Shown here: positions 42,634 to 57,108 of the stretch, in pieces
Layout of the letters: every line of letters starts with the position of its first letter
How positions within the stretch are numbered: the stretch's first letter is position 1
Source of the DNA: Phenylobacterium sp.
GTDB taxonomy: Bacteria > Pseudomonadota > Alphaproteobacteria > Caulobacterales > Caulobacteraceae
Assembly (NCBI GenBank): GCA_004799545.1
Contig: SSMU01000030.1
Span: 124,001 to 188,000, forward strand
Direction: 5' to 3'
DNA length: 64,000 bases
Program-made: the position numbers and the translations under genes
Notes under the pieces: generated by a model
Told to the model about the DNA's origin: nothing
What the model saw: only the letters and a program-made list of their open reading frames with translations
The model's database searches: none

Positions 42634-42763
42634 CGGGGAGGGACGGGCCACGTAGCGGCCAGGGTAGAGAAGTGTGGGCCAGGGCGCCGAGCTCGGAGCT
42701 TGATCATGACTCCCCACCCGACCTCGCTGCGCTCGGCCACCTTCCCCGCTAGGGGAGGGAAGG
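42619..42763. repeat. Inverted repeat spanning the ends of two convergent genes
   Basis: CCTTCCCTGCCCTA (42619-42632) and TAGGGGAGGGAAGG (42750-42763) match at 13 of 14 paired bases and include the 3' ends of both the ABC ATPase and creatininase genes. Inner hairpins (CCCTAACGGGGAGGG and CCCCGCTAGGGG) resemble those of the larger repeat at 10698. It probably works as a two-way terminator. Confidence 0.6.
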
Positions 42764-43507
42764 CGCGACCTCGCCGCTGAACGCCGCGACGTCCTCCATC
42801 AGCCCCACGACCGCGGCGGCCACCAGCTCGCCGCCCTTTTCCGGGGTGGCCTGGCCGGGGTCGGAGCCCATGCGGCCGTCGGGATAGCGGGCGCGGAAGT
42901 CCAGAGCCTCACGGATCGGGCCGGTGGGGGCGATCTGCGGGGCGTAGTTCGCCGCCTTGATGGCGTCCGGGTAGGCCCACTGGGTGACCGCAATCTCCGA
43001 CGGCGTCGCATGGCTGCCATGGCCGGTGGGGAACTGCCGGCTGGCCAGCGACATGACGCCCCGAAGCTCCCACCAGTTCTTCAGCTTGCAGGCGAAGCCG
43101 CGGTTAGTCTGGCGGTAGGTGGCCTCGGCGTAGAGTTCGGAGAACGCCGCCTCGATGGTGGCGACGTTGCCGCCGTGGCCGTTCAGGAAATAGAGCCGCT
43201 CGAAGCCGGCCAGGCCCAGCGAGCGGCACCAGTCGCCGATCGCCGCCATGAAGGTGGACGGCCGGAGCGCGATGGTGCCCGGAAAACCCAGGTGATGCTG
43301 CGCCATGCCGATGTTGAAGGTGGGGCCGACCAGCAGGTCCGGATGCGCCTTCTGCGCCTCGTGGGCGATGATCTCCGGGCACAGCCAGTCAGTGCCCAGG
43401 AGCCCCGTCGGTCCGTGTTGTTCGTTGGAGCCGATCGGGATCACCACCGTCTTCGACCGCTTGAGATAGTCCTCGATCTCCATCCAGGTGGAGAGGTGCA
43501 GCAGCAT
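42749..43507 (-). CDS. Creatininase family amidohydrolase
   Basis: 252 residues. The metal-binding start VVIPIGSNEQHGPTGLLGTD, followed by GMAQHHLGFPGTIALRPSTF, YFLNGHGGNVATIEAAF and GSHATPSEIAVTQW, gives the Glu/His/Asp ligand set of the creatininase family. Members hydrolyse cyclic amides such as creatinine, MSH precursors or formamides, so the substrate is open. It is divergent from the peroxiredoxin gene (93 bp). Confidence 0.88.
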   Translation of the reverse strand: MLLHLSTWMEIEDYLKRSKTVVIPIGSNEQHGPTGLLGTDWLCPEIIAHEAQKAHPDLLVGPTFNIGMAQHHLGFPGTIALRPSTFMAAIGDWCRSLGLAGFERLYFLNGHGGNVATIEAAFSELYAEATYRQTNRGFACKLKNWWELRGVMSLASRQFPTGHGSHATPSEIAVTQWAYPDAIKAANYAPQIAPTGPIREALDFRARYPDGRMGSDPGQATPEKGGELVAAAVVGLMEDVAAFSGEVAPSLP

Positions 43508-43600
43508 GGAAAAAACCTCATTCGGTCGTGCGCGCGTCGTCAGGGCTTACTATCTTTCGCTCCGGGCCGATAAGCGCAAACCTGTTTGGGAGACCACCGC

Positions 43601-44233
43601 ATGAGCCTCCGTTTGGGCGACATCGCCCCCGACTTCACCCAGGATTCCACCGAGGGCCGCCTCAGCTTCTACGACTGGGCCGGCGACAGCTGGGTGGTGC
43701 TGTTCTCGCACCCGAAGGACTACACCCCGGTGTGCACCACCGAGCTCGGCTTGGTGGCCAAGCTGAAGCCGGAGTTCGAGAAGCGCGGCGTCAAGGTGAT
43801 CGGGCTCTCGGTCGACCCGGCCGACAGCCACGCCGGCTGGGCCAAGGACATCGAGGAGACCCAAGGCCAGAAGCTGAACTTCCCGCTGATCGCCGACGCC
43901 GACCGCAAGGTCGCCGACCTCTATGGGATGATCCATCCCAACGCCAACGACACGCTCACCGTCCGCTCGGTGTTCGTCATCGACCCCAACCGGAAGGTGC
44001 GGCTGACGCTGACCTATCCGGCCGCCACCGGCCGCAACTTCGACGAGCTGCTGCGGGTGATCGACAGCCTGCAGATGACCGACAAACACAAGGTGGCGAC
44101 GCCCGGCAACTGGAAGCAGGGCGATGACGTGATCATCGTGCCCTCGGTCACCAATGAGCAGGCCAAGGACCTGTTCCCCGGCGGCTGGACCGAGCACAAG
44201 CCGTACCTGCGCACGACGAAGCAGCCGGCTTGA
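43601..44233 (+). CDS. 1-Cys peroxiredoxin (Prx6 type)
   Basis: 210 residues from ATG 43601, with GGGAG eight bases upstream. [20 protein letters not shown] holds the peroxidatic cysteine in [26 protein letters not shown] and the long C-terminal arm with [14 protein letters not shown] place it in the Prx6 subfamily, which reduces peroxides with a single active cysteine. Cytoplasmic. No oxidative regulator adjoins. Confidence 0.93.
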   Translation: MSLRLGDIAPDFTQDSTEGRLSFYDWAGDSWVVLFSHPKDYTPVCTTELGLVAKLKPEFEKRGVKVIGLSVDPADSHAGWAKDIEETQGQKLNFPLIADADRKVADLYGMIHPNANDTLTVRSVFVIDPNRKVRLTLTYPAATGRNFDELLRVIDSLQMTDKHKVATPGNWKQGDDVIIVPSVTNEQAKDLFPGGWTEHKPYLRTTKQPA

Positions 44234-44240
44234 TCCGGCG

Positions 44241-44747
44241 CTAGCGCTTCGCCTTCGCCTCGGCGGGCAGTACGACGGTCAGGTTGGCGGCGGGCATGCC
44301 GACCAGGCGCCAGCCGGGTTTCTCGTGGGCGAAGGTCAAGAGGCAGCGCTGGCCGGGACTGAGGTCGTGCAGGCAGGCGCGGCCGCCGCCTGTGTGCTTC
44401 ACCAGGGCCGCGACCTGGGCCTTCGACGGCGGGCCCGGCAGCGCCGCGCCGCCATCCGCCTCGACCAGTTTGAAGGCCTGGGGGACGATCATCCGGTCGA
44501 GGGCGAAGTCGGAGGGGCCGCCGACGTCGAGGCCGCTGGCCAGCGCCAGGCCGGTCATCTGGCGGCGCAGGTCGGCGCGGATCGCCGGCCGGTCGAGCAC
44601 GGCCTCGAAGGCCTTGGCGTCGCCGGCCTGGACCGCGGTCAGCAGGCCCTGGGCCGCGCCCACCGGGTCGGAATCCGCGCCGCCCCCACAGGCCTGAAGC
44701 GTCCCCGCCAGGGCGCCCAGCGCCGCAACCCGAATCCATTTCCGCAT
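44241..44747 (-). CDS. Lipoprotein with DUF2939-like domain
   Basis: 168 residues. The start [20 protein letters not shown] ends in a lipobox-like LQAC, so lipid attachment at Cys20 is likely. The mature part reads [20 protein letters not shown] followed by [13 protein letters not shown], similar to DUF2939 proteins, and ends with a beta-rich [14 protein letters not shown]. Function is unknown. It is convergent with the peroxiredoxin gene (7 bp) and divergent from the acetyl-CoA synthetase gene (126 bp). Confidence 0.78.
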   Translation of the reverse strand: MRKWIRVAALGALAGTLQACGGGADSDPVGAAQGLLTAVQAGDAKAFEAVLDRPAIRADLRRQMTGLALASGLDVGGPSDFALDRMIVPQAFKLVEADGGAALPGPPSKAQVAALVKHTGGGRACLHDLSPGQRCLLTFAHEKPGWRLVGMPAANLTVVLPAEAKAKR

Positions 44748-44873
44748 CGCCGGACCATGGCCGCGCCGGCTCAGCGCCGCAACCCGCCCGGGCCAGGTTT
44801 CGGGGCGCGACGGTTGCGCCCACCCGCCCGCTCCGCATACTGGTTCCGGGACGTTGATCTAGGAGTGCGGAGC

Positions 44874-47215
<2,342 letters not shown>

Positions 47216-47219
<4 letters not shown>

Positions 47220-47833
47220 GGCTCGACCGGCTGATGGCGAGGTTGCGGGGTCTCGGTCTCGTGGCGAGCGCGGCGCTTTTCGCGACAGCGGTCCGGGCGG
47301 CCGACCTGCCGCCGCGCGCGCTGGCGGCGCTGGATCAGGGTCGGGCTTACGTCGACGTCCGCCCCGATCCGGACGGCGAGTCCGGGATCATCCAGGCGGC
47401 CATCGACATCGCCGCCCCGCCCGAGGCGGTGTTCCGGGTGATCACCGACTGCGACCTGGCCCCGAAGATGGTCGTCAGCCTGAAGAGCTGCCGGATCGTC
47501 GAGCGCGACCCGGCCGGCCGCTGGGACGTGCGCGAGGAGGTCAGCAAGATGACCTTCGTGCCCTCGGTGACCAATGTGTTCCGCTCCGACTACGACCCGC
47601 CGCGCGGCGTGCGCTTCCACAGGGTGGGCGGCGACCTGAAGGTGTTCGAGGGCGCCTGGCGGATCGAGCCGCATGGGGCGGGCGTCCGGGTGTTCTACGA
47701 GAACCGGGTCAGCGCGCCGTTCCGCGTGCCGGGCTACCTGGCGCGGATCGCGCTACGGCTGGAGGTGCCCCAGGCGCTGATGGCGCTGCGCCGGGAATCG
47801 ATGGCGCGCGCGGCCCCGGTCCGCGCGCCGTGA
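47216..47833 (+). CDS. Exported SRPBCC/START-like protein
   Basis: 205 residues from GTG 47216, overlapping the acsA stop (GTGA). The leader [20 protein letters not shown] predicts export. The fold is polyketide cyclase/SRPBCC-like: [20 protein letters not shown] followed by [20 protein letters not shown]. Such proteins bind hydrophobic ligands; the ligand here is unknown. It is coupled to both neighbours by 4-nt overlaps, which suggests a single transcript acsA-SRPBCC-rsm22. Confidence 0.8.
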
Positions 47834-48804
47834 GCGTCGAACTGCCGGCCGCCCTGCGCGGGGCCCTGGCCCTGGAGCTGGAAGGCGTGTCACGCAAGGA
47901 CCTGGCGGTGCGCGCCCAGCGGACGTCTGAAGCCTATCGGGCCGGCGGGACCTCGGCGTCGGTGATCCGCACGGCGGAGGACGCCCTGGCCTATGCCCTG
48001 GCCCGCCTGCCGGCCACCTACGCCGCCTGCGCCACGGTGTTCGCCGAGGCCCGGCGCATGACGTCGGGCTTCGCGCCGAAGCGGCTGCTGGACGCCGGGG
48101 CCGGGACGGGGGCCGCGAGCTGGGCCGCGATCGAGGCCTGGGGCGGCCTGCAGGGCGTGACCTGGCTCGACGCCAGCGCGACGTTCCTCCGCCTGGCCGG
48201 ACGGCTGGGAAAGGCGGGGCCCAAGGCCTTGCAGGCGCCGGACCTGCTCACCGCCGACCTCGCCTCGACCCAGCCTTGGCCGGTCGCGGACCTGGTGGTG
48301 GCGAGCTATGCGCTGGCCGAGATCCCGGCCGCGAGCCAGGCGCGCGTGGTGCGCGGCCTCTGGGACGCTTGCGCGGGCGTGATGGCCCTGGTGGAGCCGG
48401 GCACGCCGGCCGGCTACCAGCGCATCCTGGCGGCGCGGGAGGTGCTGGTCGCCGCCGGCGCCGATCTCCTGGCCCCCTGTCCGCACGCCAGCGCCTGCCC
48501 TTTGACCGCGCCGGACTGGTGTCACTTCAGCGTCCGCCTGCCGCGCAGTCGCGACCACCTGCTGATGAAGGCCGCCGAGGTCCCGTTCGAGGACGAGAAG
48601 TTCGCCTATCTGCTGGCCGCCCGGCCAGGGATCGCGGCCACGGCGCGGAGCGCTCGCGTGCTCGCCCCGCCGCGGGCCGGCAAGGGCGCGACCGCATTCA
48701 AGCTGTGCGGACCGCAGGGGCTGGAAGCCCGCACCGTCGCCCGGCGGGACAAGGCCGCCTTCGCCGCCGCCCGGCGGCTCGGCTGGGGCGATATCCTTCC
48801 ATGA
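47830..48804 (+). CDS. Small ribosomal subunit Rsm22 family protein
   Basis: 324 residues from GTG 47830, overlapping the previous stop as GTGA. The methyltransferase core has RLLDAGAGTGAASWAAIEAW near 95. A cysteine cluster CPHASACPLTAPDWCHF near 218-234 is the conserved metal site of the Rsm22/METTL17 family, which in mitochondria binds an iron-sulfur cluster and assists small-subunit assembly. The bacterial role is probably similar but is inferred. It ends 73 bp before the M16 protease gene. Confidence 0.88.
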   Translation: MSVELPAALRGALALELEGVSRKDLAVRAQRTSEAYRAGGTSASVIRTAEDALAYALARLPATYAACATVFAEARRMTSGFAPKRLLDAGAGTGAASWAAIEAWGGLQGVTWLDASATFLRLAGRLGKAGPKALQAPDLLTADLASTQPWPVADLVVASYALAEIPAASQARVVRGLWDACAGVMALVEPGTPAGYQRILAAREVLVAAGADLLAPCPHASACPLTAPDWCHFSVRLPRSRDHLLMKAAEVPFEDEKFAYLLAARPGIAATARSARVLAPPRAGKGATAFKLCGPQGLEARTVARRDKAAFAAARRLGWGDILP

Positions 48805-48877
48805 CTCACCCGTAAGCTTTCCCCGACCGCGCTCGGTGCTAAGGGTGACGGCTCCCGACAGATTTTCGGACATCCAC

Positions 48878-51718
48878 ATGCTCCGCCAGCTTCTCGCCGC
48901 CGCCGGCCTGTCTCTCGGCCTCGCCGTTTCGGCCGCCGCGTCCGCCACACCCGAACCGGTGGTTCCGCCCACCGCCCACGTTCCGCCGATCGGGTTCAAG
49001 ACCCACCGGCTGCCGAACGGCCTCTTGGTGATCTCCTCCCTGGACCGCTCGACGCCCAACGTCTCGGTGCAGGTCTGGTACGGCGTCGGCTCGAAGAACG
49101 ATCCGGTGGGCCGCTCCGGCTTCGCCCACCTGTTCGAGCACCTGATGTTCAAGGCCACCAAGGACCTGCCGGCCGAGAGCTTCGACCGCCTGACCGAGGA
49201 CGTGGGCGGGCTGAACAACGCCTCCACCGACGACGACTTCACCAACTACTACGAGGTGGTGCCGGCCAACCATCTGGAGCGGCTGATCTGGGCGGAGAGC
49301 GAGCGGATGGGCTCCCTCGTCGTCGACCAGGCCAACTTCAAGTCCGAGCGGCAGGTGGTCGAGGAGGAGCTGCGCCAGCGGGTGCTGGCCTCGCCCTATG
49401 GCCGCCTGTTCGCCCTCTATGTGCCGGAGGCCACCTACAAGGTGCACCCCTATCACCGGCCCGGCATCGGCTCGATCGAGGACCTGGAAGCCTCCACCGT
49501 CGACGACGTGCGGGCCTTCCACCAGGCCTACTACCGCCCCGACAACGCCGCCCTGATCGTGGTCGGCAACTTCGACGAGGCGCAGCTCGACGCCTGGGTC
49601 GCCAAATACTTCGGTGGGCTGAAGCATCCGGCCCAGCCGATGAAGCGGGTCACCGCGATCGAGCCGGCCCGCACCGGCCCCGGCGTGTTCAACGGCTACG
49701 GGCCGAACGTGCCGCTGCCGGGCATCGCCATCACCTGGCTGGGGCCCAAGGCCACCGATCCCGACGCGCCGGCCCTGAAGGTGCTGGACGCGGTGCTGTC
49801 GGCCGGCAAGTCGTCCCGGCTCTACGACAGCCTGGTCTATGACAAACAGGTCGCTACGGCGGTGTTCTCCAACGCCGACCTGCCGCAGCAGCCGGGCAGC
49901 TTCATGGTGGGCGCAGTGATGGCCAGCGGCCACGGCCTGGACGACGGCGAGAAGGCCCTGCTGGGCGAGGTCGCCCGCCTGCGCGCCGCCCCGGTGAGCG
50001 CCGCCGAACTGGCCGAGGCCAAGAACGAACTGATCACCGGCGCCCTGCGCGAGCGCGAGACCATCGAGGGCCGCGGCTATGCGCTGGGCTATGCGCTGCG
50101 CATCCAGGGCGATCCGGCCCGCGCCAACGCCGACCTGGCCGACATCGCCAAGGTCAGCGCCGCCGACGTGGAGCGGGTGGCCCAGAAGTACCTCGATCCC
50201 AACAGGCGGATGACCATCCGCTACCGCGCCGAGAGCCAGCGGCCGAAGGGCGCGGTGGCGCAGAAGGAGCCGCCGGCGCCGAAGCGCGAGGTGAAGTTCA
50301 CCGGCCCGGTGTTCAACCTGCTGCCGGCCGCCGCGCGCCAGAAGCCGCCGTCGATCGGCACGCCGATCCAGCCGGTGCTGCCCAATCCCGTGGAGCGCAC
50401 CCTGCCGAACGGCCTGCGGGTCATCGTGGCCAAATCCTCCGACCTGCCGCTGGTCACCGCCGACCTGACCATCCGGACCGGCGCCTGGGCCGATCCGCCC
50501 GGCCTGGCCGGCGCGGCCGGCATGACCGCCGACATGCTGACCGAGGGCACCAAGACCCGCTCCGCCCGCGAGGTGGCGCGGCAGACCGAGGCGCTGGGTG
50601 CGAACCTGGAATCCGGGTCCGGGCTGGAATCCTCCTCGGTCACCCTCAACGTCATGCCGGACAAGCTGGACGTCGCCATGCCGATCATGGCCGACGTGGC
50701 CCGCAACCCGGCCTTCGCCGCCGAGGAGCTGGCGCGGCAACGGCAGCTGGCTTTGGACGGCATGTCGGTCGCCTATCAGGAGCCCGGCCAGCTCGCGAGC
50801 TTCGCCGCCGCTCCGGTGATCTTCGCCGGCACCCCGTTCGGCCACGTGCCCGGCGGCACCCCGGATAGCCTGCCGAAGCTGAAACCCGCCGACCTGGCGG
50901 CGATCCACCAGGCCTGGTTCCGGCCCGACAACGCCGTCCTGGTGTTCACCGGCGACATCACGCCGGAGCGCGCCTTCACCCTGGCCGAACAGACCTTCGG
51001 CGACTGGGCGCGGCCGGCCTCGCCCCTGCCGCCGGCCCCGGACATCACGCCGAACCCGACGGCCAAGGTGATCGCCATCGACCTGCCGGGCACCGGCCAG
51101 GCCTCGGTCAATGTGGTCAAGCCCGGCATCCGCCGCGGCGACCCGGACTACTACACCGGCATCGTGGCCAACACCGTGCTGGGCGGCGGCTATTCGGCCC
51201 GGCTCAACGAGGAGATCCGCATCAAGCGTGGCCTCTCCTACGGGGCCAATTCGGGGCTCTCGGCCAACCGCACCACCGGCTCGTTCCGCGCCTCGGCCCA
51301 GACCAAGAACGAGTCCGCCACCCAGGTGCTCGAGCTGATCGAGACCGAGATGAAGAAGCTGGCCGCCGAGCCGCCCGGCGCGGACGAGCTGAAGGCCCGC
51401 AAGTCGGTGCTGGTCGGCTCCTACGGCCGCAACCTCGCCACCACCGGCGGTCTCGCCGACACGCTCGGGACCTACGCCCTCTACGGCGTGCCGCTGGACG
51501 AGATCACCCGCTACACGGCCAAGGTCGAGGCGGTGACGCCGGCCGAGGTGCAGGCCTTCGCCGGCAAGGAGCTCAATCCGGACAACGCCAGCGTCATCGT
51601 GGCCGGCGACGGCAAGACCTTCGTGGGCCCGCTGAAGGCCAGGCTGCCGAACCTGGAGGTGATCCCGGTGGGCGAACTCGACCTGGATTCGCCGACGCTC
51701 AGGAAGAGCGGGAAGTAG
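48878..51718 (+). CDS. Exported M16 (insulinase-like) two-domain metalloprotease
   Basis: 946 residues from ATG 48878. A signal peptide (LAAAGLSLGLAVSAAASA) is followed by an active M16 domain with the inverted zinc motif HLFEH (His84, Glu87, His88) and the downstream Glu164 in VEEELRQ. A second M16-like half begins near 505 (ERTLPNGLRVIVAKSSDLPL) and lacks the zinc motif, as usual for the inactive partner half. It should work in the periplasm, degrading peptides or trimming proteins. Single gene after rsm22. Confidence 0.93.
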   Translation: MLRQLLAAAGLSLGLAVSAAASATPEPVVPPTAHVPPIGFKTHRLPNGLLVISSLDRSTPNVSVQVWYGVGSKNDPVGRSGFAHLFEHLMFKATKDLPAESFDRLTEDVGGLNNASTDDDFTNYYEVVPANHLERLIWAESERMGSLVVDQANFKSERQVVEEELRQRVLASPYGRLFALYVPEATYKVHPYHRPGIGSIEDLEASTVDDVRAFHQAYYRPDNAALIVVGNFDEAQLDAWVAKYFGGLKHPAQPMKRVTAIEPARTGPGVFNGYGPNVPLPGIAITWLGPKATDPDAPALKVLDAVLSAGKSSRLYDSLVYDKQVATAVFSNADLPQQPGSFMVGAVMASGHGLDDGEKALLGEVARLRAAPVSAAELAEAKNELITGALRERETIEGRGYALGYALRIQGDPARANADLADIAKVSAADVERVAQKYLDPNRRMTIRYRAESQRPKGAVAQKEPPAPKREVKFTGPVFNLLPAAARQKPPSIGTPIQPVLPNPVERTLPNGLRVIVAKSSDLPLVTADLTIRTGAWADPPGLAGAAGMTADMLTEGTKTRSAREVARQTEALGANLESGSGLESSSVTLNVMPDKLDVAMPIMADVARNPAFAAEELARQRQLALDGMSVAYQEPGQLASFAAAPVIFAGTPFGHVPGGTPDSLPKLKPADLAAIHQAWFRPDNAVLVFTGDITPERAFTLAEQTFGDWARPASPLPPAPDITPNPTAKVIAIDLPGTGQASVNVVKPGIRRGDPDYYTGIVANTVLGGGYSARLNEEIRIKRGLSYGANSGLSANRTTGSFRASAQTKNESATQVLELIETEMKKLAAEPPGADELKARKSVLVGSYGRNLATTGGLADTLGTYALYGVPLDEITRYTAKVEAVTPAEVQAFAGKELNPDNASVIVAGDGKTFVGPLKARLPNLEVIPVGELDLDSPTLRKSGK

Positions 51719-51737
51719 GGGCGGGCGCTCACCTGGG

Positions 51738-52997
51738 ATGCAGGACAGCTTCGACGTCGTGGTGGTGGGCGCGGGCGCGGCGGGGATCGCGGCGCTGCAG
51801 CGGCTGAGGCGCGCCGGCGTCGCGGCGGCGGCGCTGGAGGCGCGGCCGCGGATCGGCGGGCGGGCCCATACCATCCTGGCGACGCCGGAGCTGCCGCTCG
51901 ACCTTGGCTGCGGCTGGATGCACTCGGCCGACGTCAATCCGCTGGTCCCGCGGGTGGAGCGCGCCGGCTTCACCGTCGATCGCAGTCCGCCGCACTGGAT
52001 GCGGCTGGCGGCCAATCGGGACTTCCCGGCCGAGGAACAGGCGGCCTTCCGGCGGGCCCGCGAAGCCTTCGAGGCGAAGCTGGAGGCGGCGGCGAAGGGT
52101 GGCGTCGATCGGCCGGCGTCGGAGCTGCTGGAGCCCGGAGGTCGCTGGAACCACCTGCTGGACGCGGTCTCCAGCTACTACAACGGCGCGGAATACGATC
52201 AGGTCTCGGTGCTCGACTACGCCGCCTACGAGGACACCGGCGTGAACTACCGGGTTCGGGAGGGCTACGGGACCGCGGTCGCGAGCTTCGCCGATGCAGG
52301 CGACATCGTCACCGACTGCCCGGTGACGACGATCCGCCACGATGGCCCGACGCTGCGCCTGGAGACCGCCAACGGGACGCTCACGGCCCGCGCCGTGATC
52401 GTGGCCGTGCCGACGCCGATCCTCAGCCAGGCGCGCCTGACGTTCTCGCCGGGCCTGCCGGAGAAGCTGGCGGCCGCGGCCGGCCTGCCGCTGGGCTTGG
52501 CTGACAAGGCCTTCCTCAGCCTCGCCGAGCCGGCGATGTTCGAGGCCGAAGGCCACCTGTTCGGACGCATCGACCGCACCGAGACCGGCAGCTACCACCT
52601 GCGGCCGTTCGGGCGGCCCTATATCGAGGTCTATCTCGGCGGCCGGTGTGCGCGCGGGCTGGAGGGGGAGGGACTCGGCGCCATGACGGCTTTCGCCATC
52701 GAGGAGCTGGTCGCGCTCATCGGCTCGGACATTCGCAGCAAGCTCGCCCCCGTCGCCGAGACCCACTGGGCCTCCGACCCTTGGGCGCTGGGGAGCTATT
52801 CGCACGCCTTGCCGGGCCACGCCGGCGACCGCGCCATCCTGGCGGCGCCGGTGGAAAACCGGCTGTTCTTCGCCGGCGAGGCGACCCACCCGAACTTCTA
52901 CTCGACCTGCCACGGCGCCTGGATGAGCGGGCTCCGGGCCGCCGACGAAGCGCTCGCTGCGCTCGGCGTCAGCCCGGCCGCATCGTCCATCGGCTGA
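51738..52997 (+). CDS. FAD-dependent amine oxidase
   Basis: 419 residues. The dinucleotide fold VVVVGAGAAGIAALQRLRRA opens the protein, with ARPRIGGRAHTI shortly after. The C-terminal flavin motif is RLFFAGEATHPNFYSTCHGA near 380, followed by SGLRAADEAL. This is the flavin monoamine oxidase layout, acting on primary or polyamines with FAD. Substrate unknown. It begins 19 bp after the M16 gene and overlaps the convergent Hsp70-like gene by 29 bp. Confidence 0.87.
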   Translation: MQDSFDVVVVGAGAAGIAALQRLRRAGVAAAALEARPRIGGRAHTILATPELPLDLGCGWMHSADVNPLVPRVERAGFTVDRSPPHWMRLAANRDFPAEEQAAFRRAREAFEAKLEAAAKGGVDRPASELLEPGGRWNHLLDAVSSYYNGAEYDQVSVLDYAAYEDTGVNYRVREGYGTAVASFADAGDIVTDCPVTTIRHDGPTLRLETANGTLTARAVIVAVPTPILSQARLTFSPGLPEKLAAAAGLPLGLADKAFLSLAEPAMFEAEGHLFGRIDRTETGSYHLRPFGRPYIEVYLGGRCARGLEGEGLGAMTAFAIEELVALIGSDIRSKLAPVAETHWASDPWALGSYSHALPGHAGDRAILAAPVENRLFFAGEATHPNFYSTCHGAWMSGLRAADEALAALGVSPAASSIG

Positions 52998-54267
52998 GGT
53001 CGCGCTCGCGGCCGATCAGGGCGAGGCCGGCGGCGATGGATTCCAGCTCCGCGCCGGTCTCGATCCGCTCGGCGGCGAAACGGCGCTGGAAGATGGCGCG
53101 GACCGCCGGGACCAGGGAGGAGCCGCCGGTCAGGAACACCCGGTCGATCTGGCCGGAGTCGAGGCCCGCGTCGGCCAGGGCCCGATCGACCGCGCCCTCG
53201 ATCTGCGAAAGCTCCGGGGCGATCCAGCCTTCGAACTCGGTCCGCCGCACCTGGCGGGCGATGGCGATCGAGCCGGCCTCGAAGCGGAACTCCGCCGCCT
53301 CGTCCGCCGACAGGGCCTCCTTCAGTCGCGAGACCGCACGGTAGAGCTGGTAGCCGTAGTTCTCGTCGAGGGTCTCCACCAGACGGGCGATCTTCTCCGG
53401 CTCGACCGCCTCGCGCAGCAGGGCGCGAATCTCGCGCATGTCGCGGCTCATCCGCATCAGGGCCAGCTGGTCCCAGCGGGCGAAGGCCGAATAGTATCGA
53501 TTGGGGATCGGCAATACCTTGCCGTAACTCTCGTAGCTCGAGCCCTTGCCGAGCGCCGGCGAGACCAGCTGGTCGATGATCCGGTAGTCGAAGGCATCGC
53601 CGGCCACCCCGACCCCCGCGCGGCCGAGCGGGGTCGACCGCATCTCGCCGGCAGCTCGTTCGAAGCGGATGATCGAGAAGTCGCTGGTGCCGCCGCCGAA
53701 GTCGCCCACCAGCACGGTGGCGTCATGGTCGAGGGTGCGGGCGAAGAAGAAGGCCGCGCCCACCGGCTCGTAGGCATAGAGGATCTCGGAGAACCCCATC
53801 CGCCCGAAGGCGGTGTCGTAGCGGGCCAGCGCCAGGGGCTCGGAGGGCGAGCCGCCGGCGAAGGTCACCGGGCGGCCGACGATCACCCGGGCCGGCAGGT
53901 CGGCCATCGCCTCGCCCGCACAGCCCTTCAGCTTCAGCAAGAAGGTCGAGAGCAGGTCCTCGAACCGGTAGCGGCGGCCGAGGATCTGTGTCTCGCTGAA
54001 GCTTTCGGCAGCGGCGAACATCTTGAACGACTGGATGAACCGGGTCTCGACCGGGTCCTCCACATAGGCCTCGATCGCCCAGGGACCCGCCGCGATATGG
54101 CGCTCCGAGGGCCGCTCGGGCGGAGCGTGGAACGACAGGCAGGAGCGGAAGGCGAAGGGGTGGCCGTCAACCCCCGGGAACTTCACCAGCTGCGCGGGCC
54201 CGTCCGCCCCAGCCAGCGAGACCACGGTGTTGGTGGTGCCGAAGTCGATGCCAAGACTGACCGTCAT
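52969..54267 (-). CDS. Hsp70 family protein, YegD-like
   Basis: 432 residues from ATG 54267. The ATPase motifs are present: LGIDFGTTNTVVSLAG, VLVGDFGGGTSDFSII near 190 and DRVFLTGGSSLVPAVRAIF near 385. The substrate-binding domain of DnaK is missing, as in YegD-type short Hsp70 proteins. The function is not known; a chaperone-like ATPase is likely. It follows maeB in the same direction with 84 bp between them. Confidence 0.9.
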   Translation of the reverse strand: MTVSLGIDFGTTNTVVSLAGADGPAQLVKFPGVDGHPFAFRSCLSFHAPPERPSERHIAAGPWAIEAYVEDPVETRFIQSFKMFAAAESFSETQILGRRYRFEDLLSTFLLKLKGCAGEAMADLPARVIVGRPVTFAGGSPSEPLALARYDTAFGRMGFSEILYAYEPVGAAFFFARTLDHDATVLVGDFGGGTSDFSIIRFERAAGEMRSTPLGRAGVGVAGDAFDYRIIDQLVSPALGKGSSYESYGKVLPIPNRYYSAFARWDQLALMRMSRDMREIRALLREAVEPEKIARLVETLDENYGYQLYRAVSRLKEALSADEAAEFRFEAGSIAIARQVRRTEFEGWIAPELSQIEGAVDRALADAGLDSGQIDRVFLTGGSSLVPAVRAIFQRRFAAERIETGAELESIAAGLALIGRERDLSRWTMRPG

Positions 54268-54351
54268 CGCCTCCGCTCCCGGCAAAGGGTGCGGGTGATA
54301 GCAAAGGGAGCGTGGCGACGGAAGCAATTGCTCCCCCTAAGGGGGCTGGGC

Positions 54352-56643
<2,292 letters not shown>

Positions 56644-56752
56644 GGCGGCGGCTTGATCCTGTGGGCGCGCGGGCGGGGTGGAACCTATAGAGAGCCGCGC
56701 CCCGGCGAACAACTCTCACCCTGAGAGCGATACCGCCCCGTCGTAAAGTTGC

Positions 56753-56796
56753 TTGACTCAGTTGTAAGCGCTGGCTTACGGTAAGTCATGGCTTAC
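56753..56796 (+). promoter_or_regulatory. arsR promoter with GTAAGC operator repeats
   Basis: GTAAGC (56764-56769) and GCTTAC (56774-56779) form one palindrome. GTAAG (56781-56785) and CTTAC (56792-56796) form a second, which spans the ATG at 56788. TTGACT at 56753-56758 is a possible -35. Binding by the ArsR protein here would block transcription and translation of its own operon. Confidence 0.65.
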
Positions 56797-57108
56797 TCAA
56801 ACGCCTTCGCCGCCCTCGCCGACCCGACCCGACGGGAGGTGTTCGAGCGCCTCGCCCAGGGGCCGCGCTCGGTGGGCGACCTGGCGGAGGGACTGCCGGT
56901 CAGCCGGCCGGCGGTGTCGCAGCATCTGAAGGTGCTCAAGGAGGCGGGGCTGGTGACCGACCACCCCGAAGGCGCCCGGCGCGTCTATCAGATCGATCCG
57001 CAGGGACTTGGTCAGATGCGCGCCTGGCTGGACCGCTTCTGGGACGCCGCATTGGCGGCCTTCCAGGCGGAAGTGGAACGCGACGACGACAAGGAGGACG
57101 AGGCTTGA
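56788..57108 (+). CDS. ArsR-type winged-helix regulator
   Basis: 106 residues. Almost the whole protein is the ArsR winged helix: FAALADPTRREVFERLAQGP, then SVGDLAEGLPVSRPAVSQHL, then DHPEGARRVYQIDPQGL, with a helical acidic tail. No metal-binding ELCVCDL motif is present, so it belongs to the non-metal ArsR group that is paired with SRPBCC proteins. It overlaps the next gene by 4 nt. Confidence 0.92.
   Translation: MAYSNAFAALADPTRREVFERLAQGPRSVGDLAEGLPVSRPAVSQHLKVLKEAGLVTDHPEGARRVYQIDPQGLGQMRAWLDRFWDAALAAFQAEVERDDDKEDEA

Noticed and set aside
48839..52015. 1,058-residue minus-strand frame opposite the M16 protease
   Set aside because: Same antisense artefact. No ribosome site and no recognisable domain.
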